A stretch of DNA of 64,000 bases, taken from contig NZ_CP092334.1 of NCBI RefSeq assembly GCF_018595685.2, positions 3,624,001-3,688,000 on the forward strand. The letters are read 5' to 3'. This DNA is from Flavihumibacter rivuli (GTDB taxonomy: Bacteria > Bacteroidota > Bacteroidia > Chitinophagales > Chitinophagaceae). This document shows, piece by piece, positions 1 to 8,758 of the stretch (position 1 is the stretch's first letter; every line of letters begins with the position of its first letter). The position numbers were made by a program, and so were the translations under genes. Below the pieces are notes generated by a model. It saw only the letters and a list, made by a program, of their open reading frames with translations, did no database searches and was not told the origin of the DNA.

Positions 1-965
1 TAAAGGAGGTGCTGGGAGCAAATGGCAAGGTGCTTTACGCGAAAGGCGCCAATGTTACGGAAGATTCCCTACTGGAAGTCAGGACCAGCATATTTGGTAA
101 ACCTTTTGAAAGGGATAACCGCCCCGCTGATGTAATGATCCGGGAAGCGCTTGCTGCTGCTGAACAGGCTGATGTGGTAGTGGCGGCCCTGGGTGAGCTG
201 GCCGAAATGACGGGTGAAGCTTCCAGCAGGTCTGACCTTACACTCCCTCAAAGCCAGGTGAACCTGCTCCAGGCATTGGTTAAGACAGGCAAGCCGGTTG
301 TGGTGGTTCTGTTCACCGGTCGTCCCCTTGCCATACCTGATGTTGATAAGATCGCCCCGGCTATCCTGAATGTGTGGTTCGGTGGTTCAGAGGCGGGCCA
401 TGCCATTGCCGACGTACTGTTTGGGGATATCAACCCTTCCGGTAAACTCACTGCCACCTTCCCGATGAATGTTGGTCAGGTGCCGATTTACTATAGCCAC
501 AAGAATACCGGTCGTCCTTTGAACGGACAATGGTTCCAGAAATTCCGTTCCAACTACCTGGACGTTCCCAATGAACCACTCTATCCCTTTGGCTATGGAC
601 TGAGCTATACCACCTTCACCTATGGTGACCTCAAGCTGAGCAGCCAATCGCTCAAAGGGAACCAGCGTCTTACTGCCAGTATAACCGTGACCAATACGGG
701 AAAATATGCAGGTGAGGAAGTAGTGCAGCTTTATATCAGGGATGTGGTGGGAACCAATACGCGCCCCTTGAAAGAACTCAAGGGATTCCAGAAAATCTCC
801 CTCCAGCCGGGTGAATCCAGGCAGGTAAGCTTTACCATTACCCCGGAAGACCTGAAGTTCTACAATCATGAATTGAAATACGATTGGGAAGCTGGTGATT
901 TCACCATCTTTATTGGCGGCAACGCGAGGGACCTGAAATCAGGTCAGGTGAATTGGCAGAAATAA
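1..965 (+). CDS. Glycoside hydrolase family 3 beta-glucosidase-type enzyme, C-terminal part (5' end outside window)
   Basis: The reading frame is open from the window edge, with its first complete codon at position 3, so this is the 3' portion of a longer gene. The visible part covers the GH3 C-terminal alpha/beta sandwich, including the ELAEMTGEASSRSDLTLP loop that in GH3 enzymes lies near the general acid, then a stretch with IWFGG-like and GYGLSYTTF motifs. A fibronectin-III-like domain closes the protein (LKGFQKISLQPGES through FIGGNARDL). The catalytic nucleophile domain must lie upstream. Family role: hydrolysis of terminal beta-linked sugars, usually in the periplasm of Bacteroidota. 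A strong terminator follows at 989-1027. The exact substrate cannot be read from this fragment. Confidence 0.93.
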   Translation, partial: KEVLGANGKVLYAKGANVTEDSLLEVRTSIFGKPFERDNRPADVMIREALAAAEQADVVVAALGELAEMTGEASSRSDLTLPQSQVNLLQALVKTGKPVVVVLFTGRPLAIPDVDKIAPAILNVWFGGSEAGHAIADVLFGDINPSGKLTATFPMNVGQVPIYYSHKNTGRPLNGQWFQKFRSNYLDVPNEPLYPFGYGLSYTTFTYGDLKLSSQSLKGNQRLTASITVTNTGKYAGEEVVQLYIRDVVGTNTRPLKELKGFQKISLQPGESRQVSFTITPEDLKFYNHELKYDWEAGDFTIFIGGNARDLKSGQVNWQK

Positions 966-988
966 CTAGTGTTAAGGTTCTGAATCTC

Positions 989-1027
989 AACGCAGGGTCC
1001 TGGTCCTTGGATCCTGCGTTTTCTTTT
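989..1027 (+). terminator. Factor-independent terminator after the GH3 gene
   Basis: Arms 989-1000 (AACGCAGGGTCC) and 1009-1020 (GGATCCTGCGTT) pair over 12 bp with one G-T wobble and an 8-nt loop. A T-rich run (TTTTCTTTT) follows to 1027. It isolates the GH3 gene from the HAD gene that starts about 50 bp further on. Confidence 0.85.
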
Positions 1028-1062
1028 GCCCGGTTCTCTGCCTGCATTTTTCATTGGGTCCC

Positions 1063-1070
1063 TAACTTTG
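1063..1070 (+). promoter_or_regulatory. Bacteroidota -7 element (TAACTTTG) just upstream of the HAD gene
   Basis: TAACTTTG matches the Bacteroidota sigma-ABfr -7 consensus TAnnTTTG exactly. It ends 5 bp before the ATG at 1076, so transcription would start at or within a few bases of the start codon. A good -33 TTTG at the usual distance is not visible; the nearest candidate is TCTG at 1037-1040. If used, the mRNA would be nearly leaderless. Confidence 0.45.
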
Positions 1071-1075
1071 CCGGC

Positions 1076-1693
1076 ATGCAAGGCATCAAGAACATACTAC
1101 TGGACCTGGGCGGGGTGCTGCTCAATTTAAGTTATCCCAAAACTGAAGCGGCTTTTGCCGAACTGGGACTGACCAATTTCCATGATCATTTCTCCCAATT
1201 CAAAGCCTCACCCCTATTCGAGGACTTGGAGACCGGCAGGATCAGCCAACAGCAATTCCTGGATCATTTCCGGTCACAGACAGGCCTTACAGCAAGCAGG
1301 GAAGAGGTTTTTGTGGCCTGGAATGCCATGCTGTTGGATTTTCCTGCCGAAAGGATCGATTGGTTATCAACCCTGGGTGAAAAATACCAGGTCTACCTGT
1401 ATAGCAACACCAACGCCATCCATTACGATGCCTTCCAGGAAAAATTCAGCCTGCATTACCCGGGCAAGCCTTTCGATGAATACTTCAATAAGGCCTATTA
1501 CTCCCATATCCTTGGCCATCGAAAACCCTATGTGGAATCTTACCACGCCCTCGCTGCCGATGCAGGCATCCAGCCTGCCGAAACCCTCTTCATTGACGAC
1601 ACCCTCGTCAATATCGAAGGAGCACAAAAAGCTGGTTTTCATGGCTTTCACCTTACCAATGGCCTGACCGTCCTGGATATTCCCCTACCCTAA
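1076..1693 (+). CDS. HAD-superfamily hydrolase (subfamily IA, YihX-like phosphatase)
   Basis: The 205-residue protein starts at ATG 1076 (MQGIKNILLDLGGVL). An in-frame open stretch upstream overlaps the GH3 stop and terminator and lacks similarity, so it was rejected as coding. HAD motif I is LLDLGGVLLN with the aspartate nucleophile, and as in YihX-type sugar phosphatases the usual second aspartate is replaced by glycine. Motif II is LYSNTN, the motif III lysine lies in GHRKPYVESY, and motif IV is LFIDDT. A cap of helices sits between motifs I and II. The likely role is a soluble phosphatase acting on a small phosphorylated sugar or nucleotide; the substrate is unknown. Confidence 0.88.
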   Translation: MQGIKNILLDLGGVLLNLSYPKTEAAFAELGLTNFHDHFSQFKASPLFEDLETGRISQQQFLDHFRSQTGLTASREEVFVAWNAMLLDFPAERIDWLSTLGEKYQVYLYSNTNAIHYDAFQEKFSLHYPGKPFDEYFNKAYYSHILGHRKPYVESYHALAADAGIQPAETLFIDDTLVNIEGAQKAGFHGFHLTNGLTVLDIPLP

Positions 1694-1727
1694 AAACTCC
1701 TTTTCCGCAGGGTGTTTTCACGGTTCA

Positions 1728-1837
1728 GGTCGGAGCCGGGTCGGAGCCAGGTCGGAGCCAGGTCGGAGCCGGGTCGGAGCCGGGTCGGAAACGGGTCGGA
1801 GCCGGGTCGGAAACGGGTCGGAGACGGGTCGGAGCCC
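1728..1837 (+). repeat. Tandem array of ten 11-bp units (GGTCGGAGCCG family)
   Basis: Ten contiguous 11-bp units fill 1728-1837. All begin GGTCGGA. The last four bases vary (GCCG, GCCA, AACG, GACG, GCCC). The array lies in the convergent gap between the HAD gene and the DUF4834-like gene. It is preceded by TCACGGTTCA, which also precedes the array at 47749. The repeat creates artificial Arg/Pro/Asp-rich open frames on the minus strand (33 bp = 11 codons), which are not real genes. Further copies lie at 20859-20891 and 47749-47814, all in the same orientation. Confidence 0.95.
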
Positions 1838-1952
1838 GAGGGAATTTCCAGGTGAAAAAACGCCTGTTCCCCTGTTGTAATCACGGGGAAGAATGATGTT
1901 GGTACCGGAATGGATTGTTCCATCCGTCAATGGTTGGCAAAAAATAGATGGA

Positions 1953-2225
1953 TTATTTGACCTCTTCGAAATCGATGTAATCGCCTGTATCGGTGGGGGT
2001 GTTGCCGCGGCTACCCGGACGCTCTGCCCTGGCCTGGGCGGTTTGGGCCTGTTGTTGTTGCTGGTAGTACTCCTGCTGCGCGCGCATCTGGGCCTCCATC
2101 TGTTCCTGGGCAGCTTTGAACTGTTGGCGCACATTGCGGGTGGCGCGGGTTACAGGGATCACGAACCCAAAGATGAAACGGTAAGCAATATAGATCAGCA
2201 GCAGTAAAAGAATAGTCTTCAACAT
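1953..2225 (-). CDS. DUF4834-like small membrane-anchored protein
   Basis: The 90-residue protein starts at the ATG at 2225 (MLKTILLLLLIYIAYRFI); an earlier in-frame start would add nine residues without membrane character. One N-terminal transmembrane helix (about residues 2-20) is followed by a cytoplasmic, Gln/Ala/Glu-rich helix (KAAQEQMEAQMRAQQEYYQQQQQ) and an acidic tail (DTGDYIDFEEVK). This architecture matches the Bacteroidota DUF4834 family, whose function is unknown. It is divergent from rimP, and its 3' end faces the 11-bp repeat array. Confidence 0.65.
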   Translation of the reverse strand: MLKTILLLLLIYIAYRFIFGFVIPVTRATRNVRQQFKAAQEQMEAQMRAQQEYYQQQQQAQTAQARAERPGSRGNTPTDTGDYIDFEEVK

Positions 2226-2285
2226 AGCTTCACAAAGGTAAGCGGCTTTCACCTGATCTTTTTGTTAATGTTGAAAGGATGCTTA

Positions 2286-2318
2286 TTTGGAATGTATACT
2301 ACTATTACCTTACCTTTG
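2286..2318 (+). promoter_or_regulatory. Consensus Bacteroidota promoter of the rimP-nusA-infB operon
   Basis: The -33 element TTTG is at 2286-2289 and the -7 element TACCTTTG at 2311-2318, separated by 21 bp. Both fit the TTTG-N19-21-TAnnTTTG consensus of the Bacteroidota housekeeping sigma factor. The predicted transcription start is near 2322, which gives a leader of about 50 nt before the rimP ATG at 2374. Confidence 0.8.
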
Positions 2319-2340
2319 CCCCGGTAAAATGATTCAACTG

Positions 2341-2367
2341 AAGGGAACGGAAGCGTTCCCTTCTTTT
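2341..2367 (+). promoter_or_regulatory. Terminator-like hairpin in the rimP leader (possible attenuator)
   Basis: Arms 2341-2349 (AAGGGAACG) and 2354-2362 (CGTTCCCTT) form a perfect 9-bp stem with a GAAG loop, followed by CTTTTATT. The hairpin lies between the consensus promoter and the start codon, so it is transcribed as part of the operon leader. It looks like a weak intrinsic terminator. Control of the operon by readthrough, for example by NusA itself, is inference. Confidence 0.6.
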
Positions 2368-2373
2368 ATTCCC

Positions 2374-2844
2374 ATGACCAACGAGACCATAATACAGCAA
2401 GTGAGCCAGTTAGCCAATGAGTTGCTGGCAGGTGACCCGGACTATTTTTTGGTAGATGTGCGCATCAAGCCCACCCATAACATCAAAGTGTTCCTGGATG
2501 CGGATTCCGGCGTTTCGATCGCGCGTTGCGCTACCTTCAACCGTGGCCTTTACAAGAAGATCGAAGAGGCTGCTTGGTTCCCGGAAGGGGATTTCTCCCT
2601 GGAAGTATCATCGCCCGGACTGGATGAGCCGCTGAAAATGCTGCGCCAATACCGCAAGAATATCGGCCGGCAGGTGGAAGTGACCCTCAACGACGCCACA
2701 AAAAAGGAAGGTAAGTTGCTGGAAGTGACCGATGATGGCATTATTGTAGAAGAAACAAAAGGAAAGAATAAAAAGAAGGAACTGATCGCGCATTCCCTCT
2801 TATTCGATAACATCAAACAAACAAAAATTCAGGTAGTATTCTGA
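2374..2844 (+). CDS. rimP: Ribosome maturation factor RimP
   Basis: The 156-residue protein starts at ATG 2374 (MTNETIIQQVSQLANELL); upstream in-frame codons belong to the leader hairpin. It has the RimP two-domain layout: an N-terminal alpha/beta domain with VDVRIKPTHNIKVFLDADSGVSI and LEVSSPGLDEPLK, then an Sm-like C-terminal beta barrel (GRQVEVTLNDATKKEGKLLEV). RimP assists 30S subunit maturation. The position directly before nusA and infB is the classic conserved order. The gap to nusA is 44 bp, consistent with one transcript from the promoter at 2286. Confidence 0.95.
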   Translation: MTNETIIQQVSQLANELLAGDPDYFLVDVRIKPTHNIKVFLDADSGVSIARCATFNRGLYKKIEEAAWFPEGDFSLEVSSPGLDEPLKMLRQYRKNIGRQVEVTLNDATKKEGKLLEVTDDGIIVEETKGKNKKKELIAHSLLFDNIKQTKIQVVF

Positions 2845-2888
2845 TTCATGGCCCTAGGGCTGTGGTGGAGTTTTTAAAACACACTACT

Positions 2889-4136
2889 ATGGCAAGTATC
2901 AATTTGATTGAAGCATTCCAGGATTTCAAAGAAGCGGAAAACATTGACCGTCCAACCATGATGAAAGTGGTGGAGGATGTATTCAAAACCCTTCTTCGGA
3001 AAAAGTATGGCAGTGACGAGAACTTCGACGTTATCGTAAACGCTGAGAAAGGTGACCTGGAAATCGTGCGTCGCCGCATGATCGTGGAAGATGGAGAAGT
3101 GATGGATCCGCTGGCCGAGATCGCTTACAGTGAAGCCCGCAAGATCGAGCCGGACTTCGAAGTAGGTGAAGAACTCTACGAAGAAGTGGACATCATGGAC
3201 TTCGGTCGCCGCGCCATCCTGGCCGCCAAGCAGACCCTTGCCAGCCGTATCAGTGACCTGAAGAAAAATGTCCTGGTAAAGAAATACGGTGACCGTATCG
3301 GCGAGATCATCAGTGCCGAAGTTTACCAGGTTTGGAAAAAGGAGATCCTCCTGCTGGATGAAGAAGGTAACGAACTGATCCTCCCCAAGAGCGAGCAAAT
3401 CCCACAGGATTATTTCAAAAAGGGTGAGAGCATCCGTGCCGTGGTGAAGAAGGTGGAATTGAAAAATAACTCACCGGTAATCATTCTTTCCCGTACCAGT
3501 CCGCTCTTCCTCGCTAAATTGCTGGAAATTGAGGTGCCCGAGATCTTTGACGGACTTATCGTGATCAAGAAGATCGTTCGTGAACCAGGCGAGCGCGCCA
3601 AGGTGGCCGTAGAATCCTACGATGACCGTATCGACCCGGTTGGTGCTTGCGTAGGTATGAAAGGTAGCCGTATCCACGGTATCGTTCGCGAACTGAAGAA
3701 CGAGAATATTGACGTGATCAACTGGACCAATAATATCCAACTCTTGTTGCAGCGTTCACTCACGCCTGCCAAGATCACCAGCATGGACATAGACAACGAA
3801 AAGCACCATGTGAATGTCTTCCTGAAGCCTGACCAGGTTTCCCTGGCCATCGGCCGTAAGGGTGTGAACATCAAACTGGCACAGGAGCTGACCGGTTTTA
3901 CCATCGACGTATTCCGCGATACCGAAGGTGAACCTGAAGAGTTCGATATCGACCTGGATGAATTCAGCGATGAGATCGAAACCTGGATCATTGATGAACT
4001 AAAACGTGTGGGTTGTGATACCGCACGCAGCGTTTTGGACCTCACAATTGACGAATTAGAGAGAAGGACCGACCTGGAGCGTGAAACCATTGTGGATATC
4101 CAGCGCGTCCTCCAGGAAGAGTTCGACAAGGAATAA
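2889..4136 (+). CDS. nusA: Transcription termination/antitermination factor NusA
   Basis: The 415-residue protein starts at ATG 2889 (MASINLIEAFQDFKE); a farther upstream in-frame start would add nine unrelated residues. Domain order is the N-terminal RNA-polymerase-binding domain (about 1-120), an S1 domain (about 130-200), then two KH domains with GACVGMKGSRIHGIVREL and VSLAIGRKGVNIKLAQELTG. A short C-terminal helical segment (LDLTIDELERRTDLERETI) resembles a single helix-hairpin-helix repeat; it has no long acidic-repeat extension like that of E. coli. NusA controls pausing and termination. It is the second gene of the rimP operon, with infB about 90 bp downstream. Confidence 0.97.
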   Translation: MASINLIEAFQDFKEAENIDRPTMMKVVEDVFKTLLRKKYGSDENFDVIVNAEKGDLEIVRRRMIVEDGEVMDPLAEIAYSEARKIEPDFEVGEELYEEVDIMDFGRRAILAAKQTLASRISDLKKNVLVKKYGDRIGEIISAEVYQVWKKEILLLDEEGNELILPKSEQIPQDYFKKGESIRAVVKKVELKNNSPVIILSRTSPLFLAKLLEIEVPEIFDGLIVIKKIVREPGERAKVAVESYDDRIDPVGACVGMKGSRIHGIVRELKNENIDVINWTNNIQLLLQRSLTPAKITSMDIDNEKHHVNVFLKPDQVSLAIGRKGVNIKLAQELTGFTIDVFRDTEGEPEEFDIDLDEFSDEIETWIIDELKRVGCDTARSVLDLTIDELERRTDLERETIVDIQRVLQEEFDKE

Positions 4137-4225
4137 TTAACCTGTTTCATCACTGCTCCATTGAGCGGTGGTGGTGACCATAAAAACAAAACAAGGTCTG
4201 CAAGGGGCAGACGCAAATAGTAAGA

Positions 4226-7189
4226 ATGGCAGAATCTACAACACCAAGATTGATGGCGGCAGCCAAGGAGTTCAACATCGGCAAGGACACGCTGGTGGAC
4301 TTTTTGGTAAGCAAAGGCTTTAACCGTGATGATCTTAAACCAACTTCCAAGCTGACGGATGATATGTATCATGCCCTCCAGCGGGAGTTTCAAGGCGATA
4401 AGGTTGCTAAGATCAAGAGCGACCAGATCGACCTGCCCAAGGGTGGTATGCAGGACCAGAAGAAGAAGAAGGAAGAAGAACTCGCGGTAAAACGCGATGT
4501 AAAGAAAGCAGCTGAACCAGAAAAAGAAGCTCCTGCCATCTCCCAACCTGCACCTGAGCCGGTTGTGGAGCCAGTTAGTACTGTTGCGCCTGAGCCAGTC
4601 CCTGCTCCCCAGCCCGCACCTGAGCCAGAACCTGCTCCGGTAGTTGAGGTGAAAGCTCCGCAATCCCCTGTTGCAGAGGAGAAGGAGCCAGAAGTGAAGC
4701 CTGCGGAGCCAGTCGTAGTCGGTGGTCCCAAGATCATCGATAAGATCGACCTGTCGGCTATTGATTCCTCTACCCGTCCCAAGAAAGTAGTGAAGAAACA
4801 GGAAGAGCCAAAAGCCCCTGCTGAGCCGCAACAAGTTGCCCAGCCTGAACCGGTAAAAGAGCAGCCTGTGACTGCACCGGAGCCTGTAACAGCCGTGAAG
4901 CCTGAAGCCCCGGCTGAAGAGGAAGCTCCGCCAGTTATTGAAAATATCCAGGCAGAACGCCTAACCGGACCTAAGATCCTTGGTAAGATCGAACTGCCTG
5001 TTGACAGTGATACCCGTCCTAAACCCGGCGCTTCTTCCGCTGATGAGAAACGCAAGCGCAAGCGCATCCCCATTGACAAGAAGGGTGATAATATCCCCCG
5101 TCAACAGGGTGGTGGTCAGCAGCAAGGCGACAGAAGAGGTCCTCAACAAGGACAGCAAGGTGGTGGTGGACGATTCCAGCGACCCGGCCAGGGTGGCGGC
5201 CAACGTGGCGATAACCGTCGCGGTGGACAACATGGTGGCCAGCGTGGTGATAACCGCAGGGAAGTGAAGGAGATCGACCAGAAAGAGATCCAGGAGAAGA
5301 TCAGGCAAACCCAGGCCAAACTTGCCGGTGGAACCGGTAAGGGCAGGAGCCTGAAAGCTAAGCTCCGCAGGGAAAAGCGCCAGGAAATGGCTGAACAGAT
5401 GGGCGATGAAATGCAGGATAACACGCTGCAGGTTACTGAGTTCATCAGTGTAGCCGAACTGGCCAGCCTGATGGATGTAAGCTATGCTGAAGTGATCGGC
5501 AAGTGTATGGGTCTGGGTATGATGGTAAGCATCAACCAGCGCCTGGATGCCGAAGTGATCGAACTGGTGGCCAGTGAATTTGGTTTTACCGTAGAGTTCA
5601 TCGGATTGGAAGATGCGGAAGCCATGGATGAAGAGGAAACAGTAGACGATCCGGAGGACCTGAAGCATCGCTCTCCGATTGTTACCATCATGGGTCACGT
5701 TGACCATGGTAAGACCTCCTTGCTCGACTATATCCGTAGCGCCAACGTAGTGGCCGGTGAGGCGGGTGGTATCACCCAGCACATTGGTGCCTACACGGTG
5801 GATGTGGGTAATGGCAAGAAGATCACCTTCCTGGATACACCTGGTCACGAAGCGTTTACCGCGATGCGTGCCCGTGGTGCCAAGGTTACCGATATCGCTG
5901 TTATCGTGGTTGCCGCAGATGATGCGGTGATGCCACAGACCAAGGAAGCCATCAGCCACGCACAGGCTGCAGGTGTTCCCATGATCTTTGCCATCAACAA
6001 GATCGATAAGGACGGAGCGAATCCGCAAAAGATATATGAGCAACTGGCCGGTATGAACATCCTCGTTGAAGAATGGGGTGGTAAGTTCCAAAGCCAGGAA
6101 CTGAGTGCCAAGAAGGGCCTCAATGTTGACCTGCTGCTCGAGAAGATCCTGCTTGAAGCGGAACTGCTTGAACTGAAAGCCAATCCGGAGCGTGAAGCCA
6201 ATGGTACCATCATCGAAGCCTCGCTGGACAAGGGTCGTGGTTATGTGGCAACAGTACTGGTTCAGAATGGTACCCTTCACCAGGGCGACCTGGTAGTTTC
6301 AGGCCAATATTTCGGTCGCGTTAAAGCGATGTTCAACGAACGCAACAAGAAGATGGAAAACGCACCTCCATCAACCCCGGTATTGATCCTGGGCCTGAAT
6401 GGTGCGCCACAAGCCGGTGAAACCTTCCGTGTATTTGAAGACGAAAGTGAAGCCAAGGAAGTCGCCAACCGTCGTGCACAGATCCTGCGTGAGCAAGGTA
6501 TCCGCACGAAGAAGCACATTACCCTGGATGAAATTGGTCGTCGTCTGGCACTGGGTAACTTCAAGCAGCTGAACCTCATCATCAAGGGTGATGTGGATGG
6601 TTCCGTAGAAGCGCTGAGTGACTCATTGATCAAGTTGTCAACCGAAGAGATCGCTGTTAGCGTGGTACATAAGGCTGTAGGTGCCATCACCGAAAGTGAC
6701 GTATTGCTGGCAACAGCCTCCGATGCGATCATTGTTGGCTTTAACGTACGTGCCTCCAACCAGGCTGCCCGTCTTGCTGATAACGAAGGCGTTCAGATCA
6801 AGACCTACTCCATCATCTACAACGCAATTGAAGAGATCAAGAGCGCCATGGAAGGTATGTTGGAGCCCAAGGTTCAGGAGAAGGAAGTGGCTACCGTTGA
6901 GATCCGTGAGGTGTACAAGTTCGACAAGGCTACCGTCGCCGGTTGTTTGGTTACCGAAGGTAAACTCAAGCGTGATGGCAAGATCCGCCTCTTCCGTGAC
7001 GGTGTATTGATCTACCCACGTACCGAAGGTGCGTTTGCTGAACTGGGATCATTGAAGCGCTACAAGGACGATGTGAAGGAAGTGCCCAATAACATGGAGT
7101 GCGGTCTTACCCTCAAGAACTTCAACGATATCCAGGTAGGCGATACCATCGTGGCCTTCGAGGAAGAAGAAGTAAAAAGAACCCTGTAA
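4226..7189 (+). CDS. infB: Translation initiation factor IF-2
   Basis: The 987-residue GTPase begins with an IF2_N-type helical domain ([22 protein letters not shown]). A long Pro/Glu/Ala-rich linker follows (about 85-250), then a Gly/Gln/Arg-rich stretch (about 290-345). The G domain begins near residue 485 with G1 [10 protein letters not shown]2 [10 protein letters not shown]3 DTPGHEAF, G4 NKID and G5 SAKKG. The remaining domains include the conserved [18 protein letters not shown] end. IF-2 delivers initiator tRNA to the 30S subunit. It is the last gene of the operon, closed by the terminator at 7197-7230. The long minus-strand frames over this gene are shadows. Confidence 0.98.
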   Translation: MAESTTPRLMAAAKEFNIGKDTLVDFLVSKGFNRDDLKPTSKLTDDMYHALQREFQGDKVAKIKSDQIDLPKGGMQDQKKKKEEELAVKRDVKKAAEPEKEAPAISQPAPEPVVEPVSTVAPEPVPAPQPAPEPEPAPVVEVKAPQSPVAEEKEPEVKPAEPVVVGGPKIIDKIDLSAIDSSTRPKKVVKKQEEPKAPAEPQQVAQPEPVKEQPVTAPEPVTAVKPEAPAEEEAPPVIENIQAERLTGPKILGKIELPVDSDTRPKPGASSADEKRKRKRIPIDKKGDNIPRQQGGGQQQGDRRGPQQGQQGGGGRFQRPGQGGGQRGDNRRGGQHGGQRGDNRREVKEIDQKEIQEKIRQTQAKLAGGTGKGRSLKAKLRREKRQEMAEQMGDEMQDNTLQVTEFISVAELASLMDVSYAEVIGKCMGLGMMVSINQRLDAEVIELVASEFGFTVEFIGLEDAEAMDEEETVDDPEDLKHRSPIVTIMGHVDHGKTSLLDYIRSANVVAGEAGGITQHIGAYTVDVGNGKKITFLDTPGHEAFTAMRARGAKVTDIAVIVVAADDAVMPQTKEAISHAQAAGVPMIFAINKIDKDGANPQKIYEQLAGMNILVEEWGGKFQSQELSAKKGLNVDLLLEKILLEAELLELKANPEREANGTIIEASLDKGRGYVATVLVQNGTLHQGDLVVSGQYFGRVKAMFNERNKKMENAPPSTPVLILGLNGAPQAGETFRVFEDESEAKEVANRRAQILREQGIRTKKHITLDEIGRRLALGNFKQLNLIIKGDVDGSVEALSDSLIKLSTEEIAVSVVHKAVGAITESDVLLATASDAIIVGFNVRASNQAARLADNEGVQIKTYSIIYNAIEEIKSAMEGMLEPKVQEKEVATVEIREVYKFDKATVAGCLVTEGKLKRDGKIRLFRDGVLIYPRTEGAFAELGSLKRYKDDVKEVPNNMECGLTLKNFNDIQVGDTIVAFEEEEVKRTL

Positions 7190-7196
7190 AAGGAAT

Positions 7197-7240
7197 GGTC
7201 CGTTTGGCAGTACCAACTGCCAGACGGACCCCTATTATAT
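7197..7240 (+). terminator. Terminator of the rimP-nusA-infB operon
   Basis: Arms 7197-7211 (GGTCCGTTTGGCAGT) and 7216-7230 (ACTGCCAGACGGACC) form a 15-bp stem with a single T-G wobble and an ACCA loop, followed by CCTATTATAT. The stem is strong but the T-run is poor. Confidence 0.7.
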
Positions 7241-7310
7241 TGTTAAATCCCCGGGCCAGGAAAGGTAAAGCGGTTAAGCTGCCCTATCTTGGCCTTTGCT
7301 ATTGGCAAAT

Positions 7311-8669
7311 ATGAAGAAGTTAAGTGTCCTGATATTGACCCTGCTGGGAACCGGCCTGGCCTTTGCCCAGACCAAGAAAGTTGTGGCTGATAAGATCATT
7401 GGTGTAGTGGGAGACAAGATCATCCTGCAGTCGGATATCAACAATGCCATTCTGGACGCCCAAAGACAGGGCGGTGCCCTGCCTCCCAACCCGGAATGTT
7501 TTATCATGGAACAGGCCCTGGCCCAAAAGGCCCTGGTACTGCAGGCCGAGAAAGACTCCCTCGTGGTTAGTGAAGACGAGATCGAAGCCCTCCTGGAAAA
7601 CCAGATCCGCGGCTTCGTGAATATGTATGGATCAAAGGACGCACTGGAACAGATCGCCGGCCGGACTGTTTACCAGATCAAGGAAGATTTCCGCCAGTCC
7701 TTCAAGGAGCGTAAGCTGGCTGAAATGATGCGGAACAAGATTGTGGAGAATATCAAGATCACCCCAACAGAAGTAAAAGCCTATTACGATAAGATCCCCA
7801 AAGACAGCCTTCCCTTTTATGAAAGTGAAGTGGAAGTGGGTGAGATCATCATTTACCCAAAGGCCAGCAGGGAACTGGAGTTGTATGCCATTGAAGAGTT
7901 AACGGATATGAAGCGCCAGGTGGAAGAGGGCAAGAAGAAATTCGAGACCCTTGCGAGCCTTTATACTGATGACCCCGGAAGCAAGAACAGTGGCGGCATG
8001 TATAATGTCAACCGTACTGAGAAGCAATGGGACCCCGCTTTCCTGAACAACGCATTCCGTCTTAAGGAAGGCCAGATATCCCCTGTATTTAAATCCCGCT
8101 TCGGTTATCATATCATTCAAATGGTTAACCGTGCCGGTGATGATGCTACCGTGAGGCATATCCTCAAGATCCCCCAGATCACAGAAACTGAGATCGACCT
8201 GGTAAAGAACAAACTCGACTCCATCCGTAATATGATCCTTGAAAACAAGATCGGCTTTGGTGAGGCGGTGAACAAGTTCAGCGATGATGAAGGATCGAAA
8301 TTCACCGGTGGAATCAGGCAGTGCGGCAATGGTACCTTCTGCGCCATTGACCAGTTGGACAAGGCGATGGTAGTGGCTTTGCGCGACCTTAAACCCGGTG
8401 ATATTTCCAAGCCTATCCCTTATGAGGATGAGCGTGGCAAGAAAGGGGTTAGGATCGTCTACTTCAAGAACAGGACAGAGCCGCACAGGGAGAACCTGAA
8501 AGATGATTACGACAGGTTGGCCCAGAAAGCCCTCGAGGAAAAGAAGTTTGAAGCGATTGAAAAATGGTTCACCTCCAAGATACCAACTTACTACCTGGTA
8601 ATTGATCCCCAATTTACCACTTGTGACCAGCTGGGTATCTGGATGAAGAATATTACCAGGAATCAATGA
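7311..8669 (+). CDS. SurA/PpiC-type periplasmic peptidyl-prolyl isomerase and chaperone
   Basis: The 452-residue exported protein starts at ATG 7311 with a signal peptide (MKKLSVLILTLLGTGLAFAQ). An N-terminal SurA-like helical domain opens with VADKIIGVVGDKIILQSDIN. Two parvulin domains follow, at about 165-275 (EVGEIIIYPKAS through FGYHIIQMVNR) and 280-395 (ATVRHILKIPQIT). Family role: escort and folding of outer-membrane proteins in the periplasm. It stands as its own unit between two terminators. The second parvulin domain shows the typical FSDDEGSKFTGG segment. A fast-growing name such as surA would be reasonable, but orthology was not tested. Confidence 0.88.
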   Translation: MKKLSVLILTLLGTGLAFAQTKKVVADKIIGVVGDKIILQSDINNAILDAQRQGGALPPNPECFIMEQALAQKALVLQAEKDSLVVSEDEIEALLENQIRGFVNMYGSKDALEQIAGRTVYQIKEDFRQSFKERKLAEMMRNKIVENIKITPTEVKAYYDKIPKDSLPFYESEVEVGEIIIYPKASRELELYAIEELTDMKRQVEEGKKKFETLASLYTDDPGSKNSGGMYNVNRTEKQWDPAFLNNAFRLKEGQISPVFKSRFGYHIIQMVNRAGDDATVRHILKIPQITETEIDLVKNKLDSIRNMILENKIGFGEAVNKFSDDEGSKFTGGIRQCGNGTFCAIDQLDKAMVVALRDLKPGDISKPIPYEDERGKKGVRIVYFKNRTEPHRENLKDDYDRLAQKALEEKKFEAIEKWFTSKIPTYYLVIDPQFTTCDQLGIWMKNITRNQ

Positions 8670-8726
8670 TCCGCAACGCATTATTGAAGAACCAATAATT
8701 CAATTCCATTGAAATCAGCAGAGCAG

Positions 8727-8758
8727 TGACCGGCATTACAAATGCCGGTCATTTTTTT
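8727..8758 (+). terminator. Factor-independent terminator after the SurA-like gene
   Basis: Arms 8727-8737 (TGACCGGCATT) and 8741-8751 (AATGCCGGTCA) are perfectly complementary with a 3-nt loop, followed by T7 at 8752-8758. This is a canonical intrinsic terminator. Confidence 0.92.

Noticed and set aside
1728..1837. CRISPR array interpretation of the 11-bp repeats
   Set aside because: Units are contiguous, with no spacers, and shorter than any CRISPR repeat; no cas genes are in the window.
1861..1890. Terminator for the DUF4834-like gene near TTCCCC/GGGGAA
   Set aside because: Only 6 bp of stem around a 12-nt loop, with the T-run some bases away on the minus strand; too weak to call.
1690..2134. 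Minus-strand frames rich in Arg, Pro, Asp and Ser over the GGTCGGAG array
   Set aside because: The 11-bp unit gives an 11-codon repeat in any open frame; the frames overlap the DUF4834-like gene and have no independent support.
3617..4834. Minus-strand open frame (405 codons) spanning nusA, the gap and infB
   Set aside because: It crosses two real genes and its product has only low-complexity Leu/Ser/Arg runs.
4961..6280. Long minus-strand open frame (439 codons) over infB
   Set aside because: It is antisense to an unambiguous IF-2 gene in a codon-biased region and has no recognisable domain; shadow of infB.
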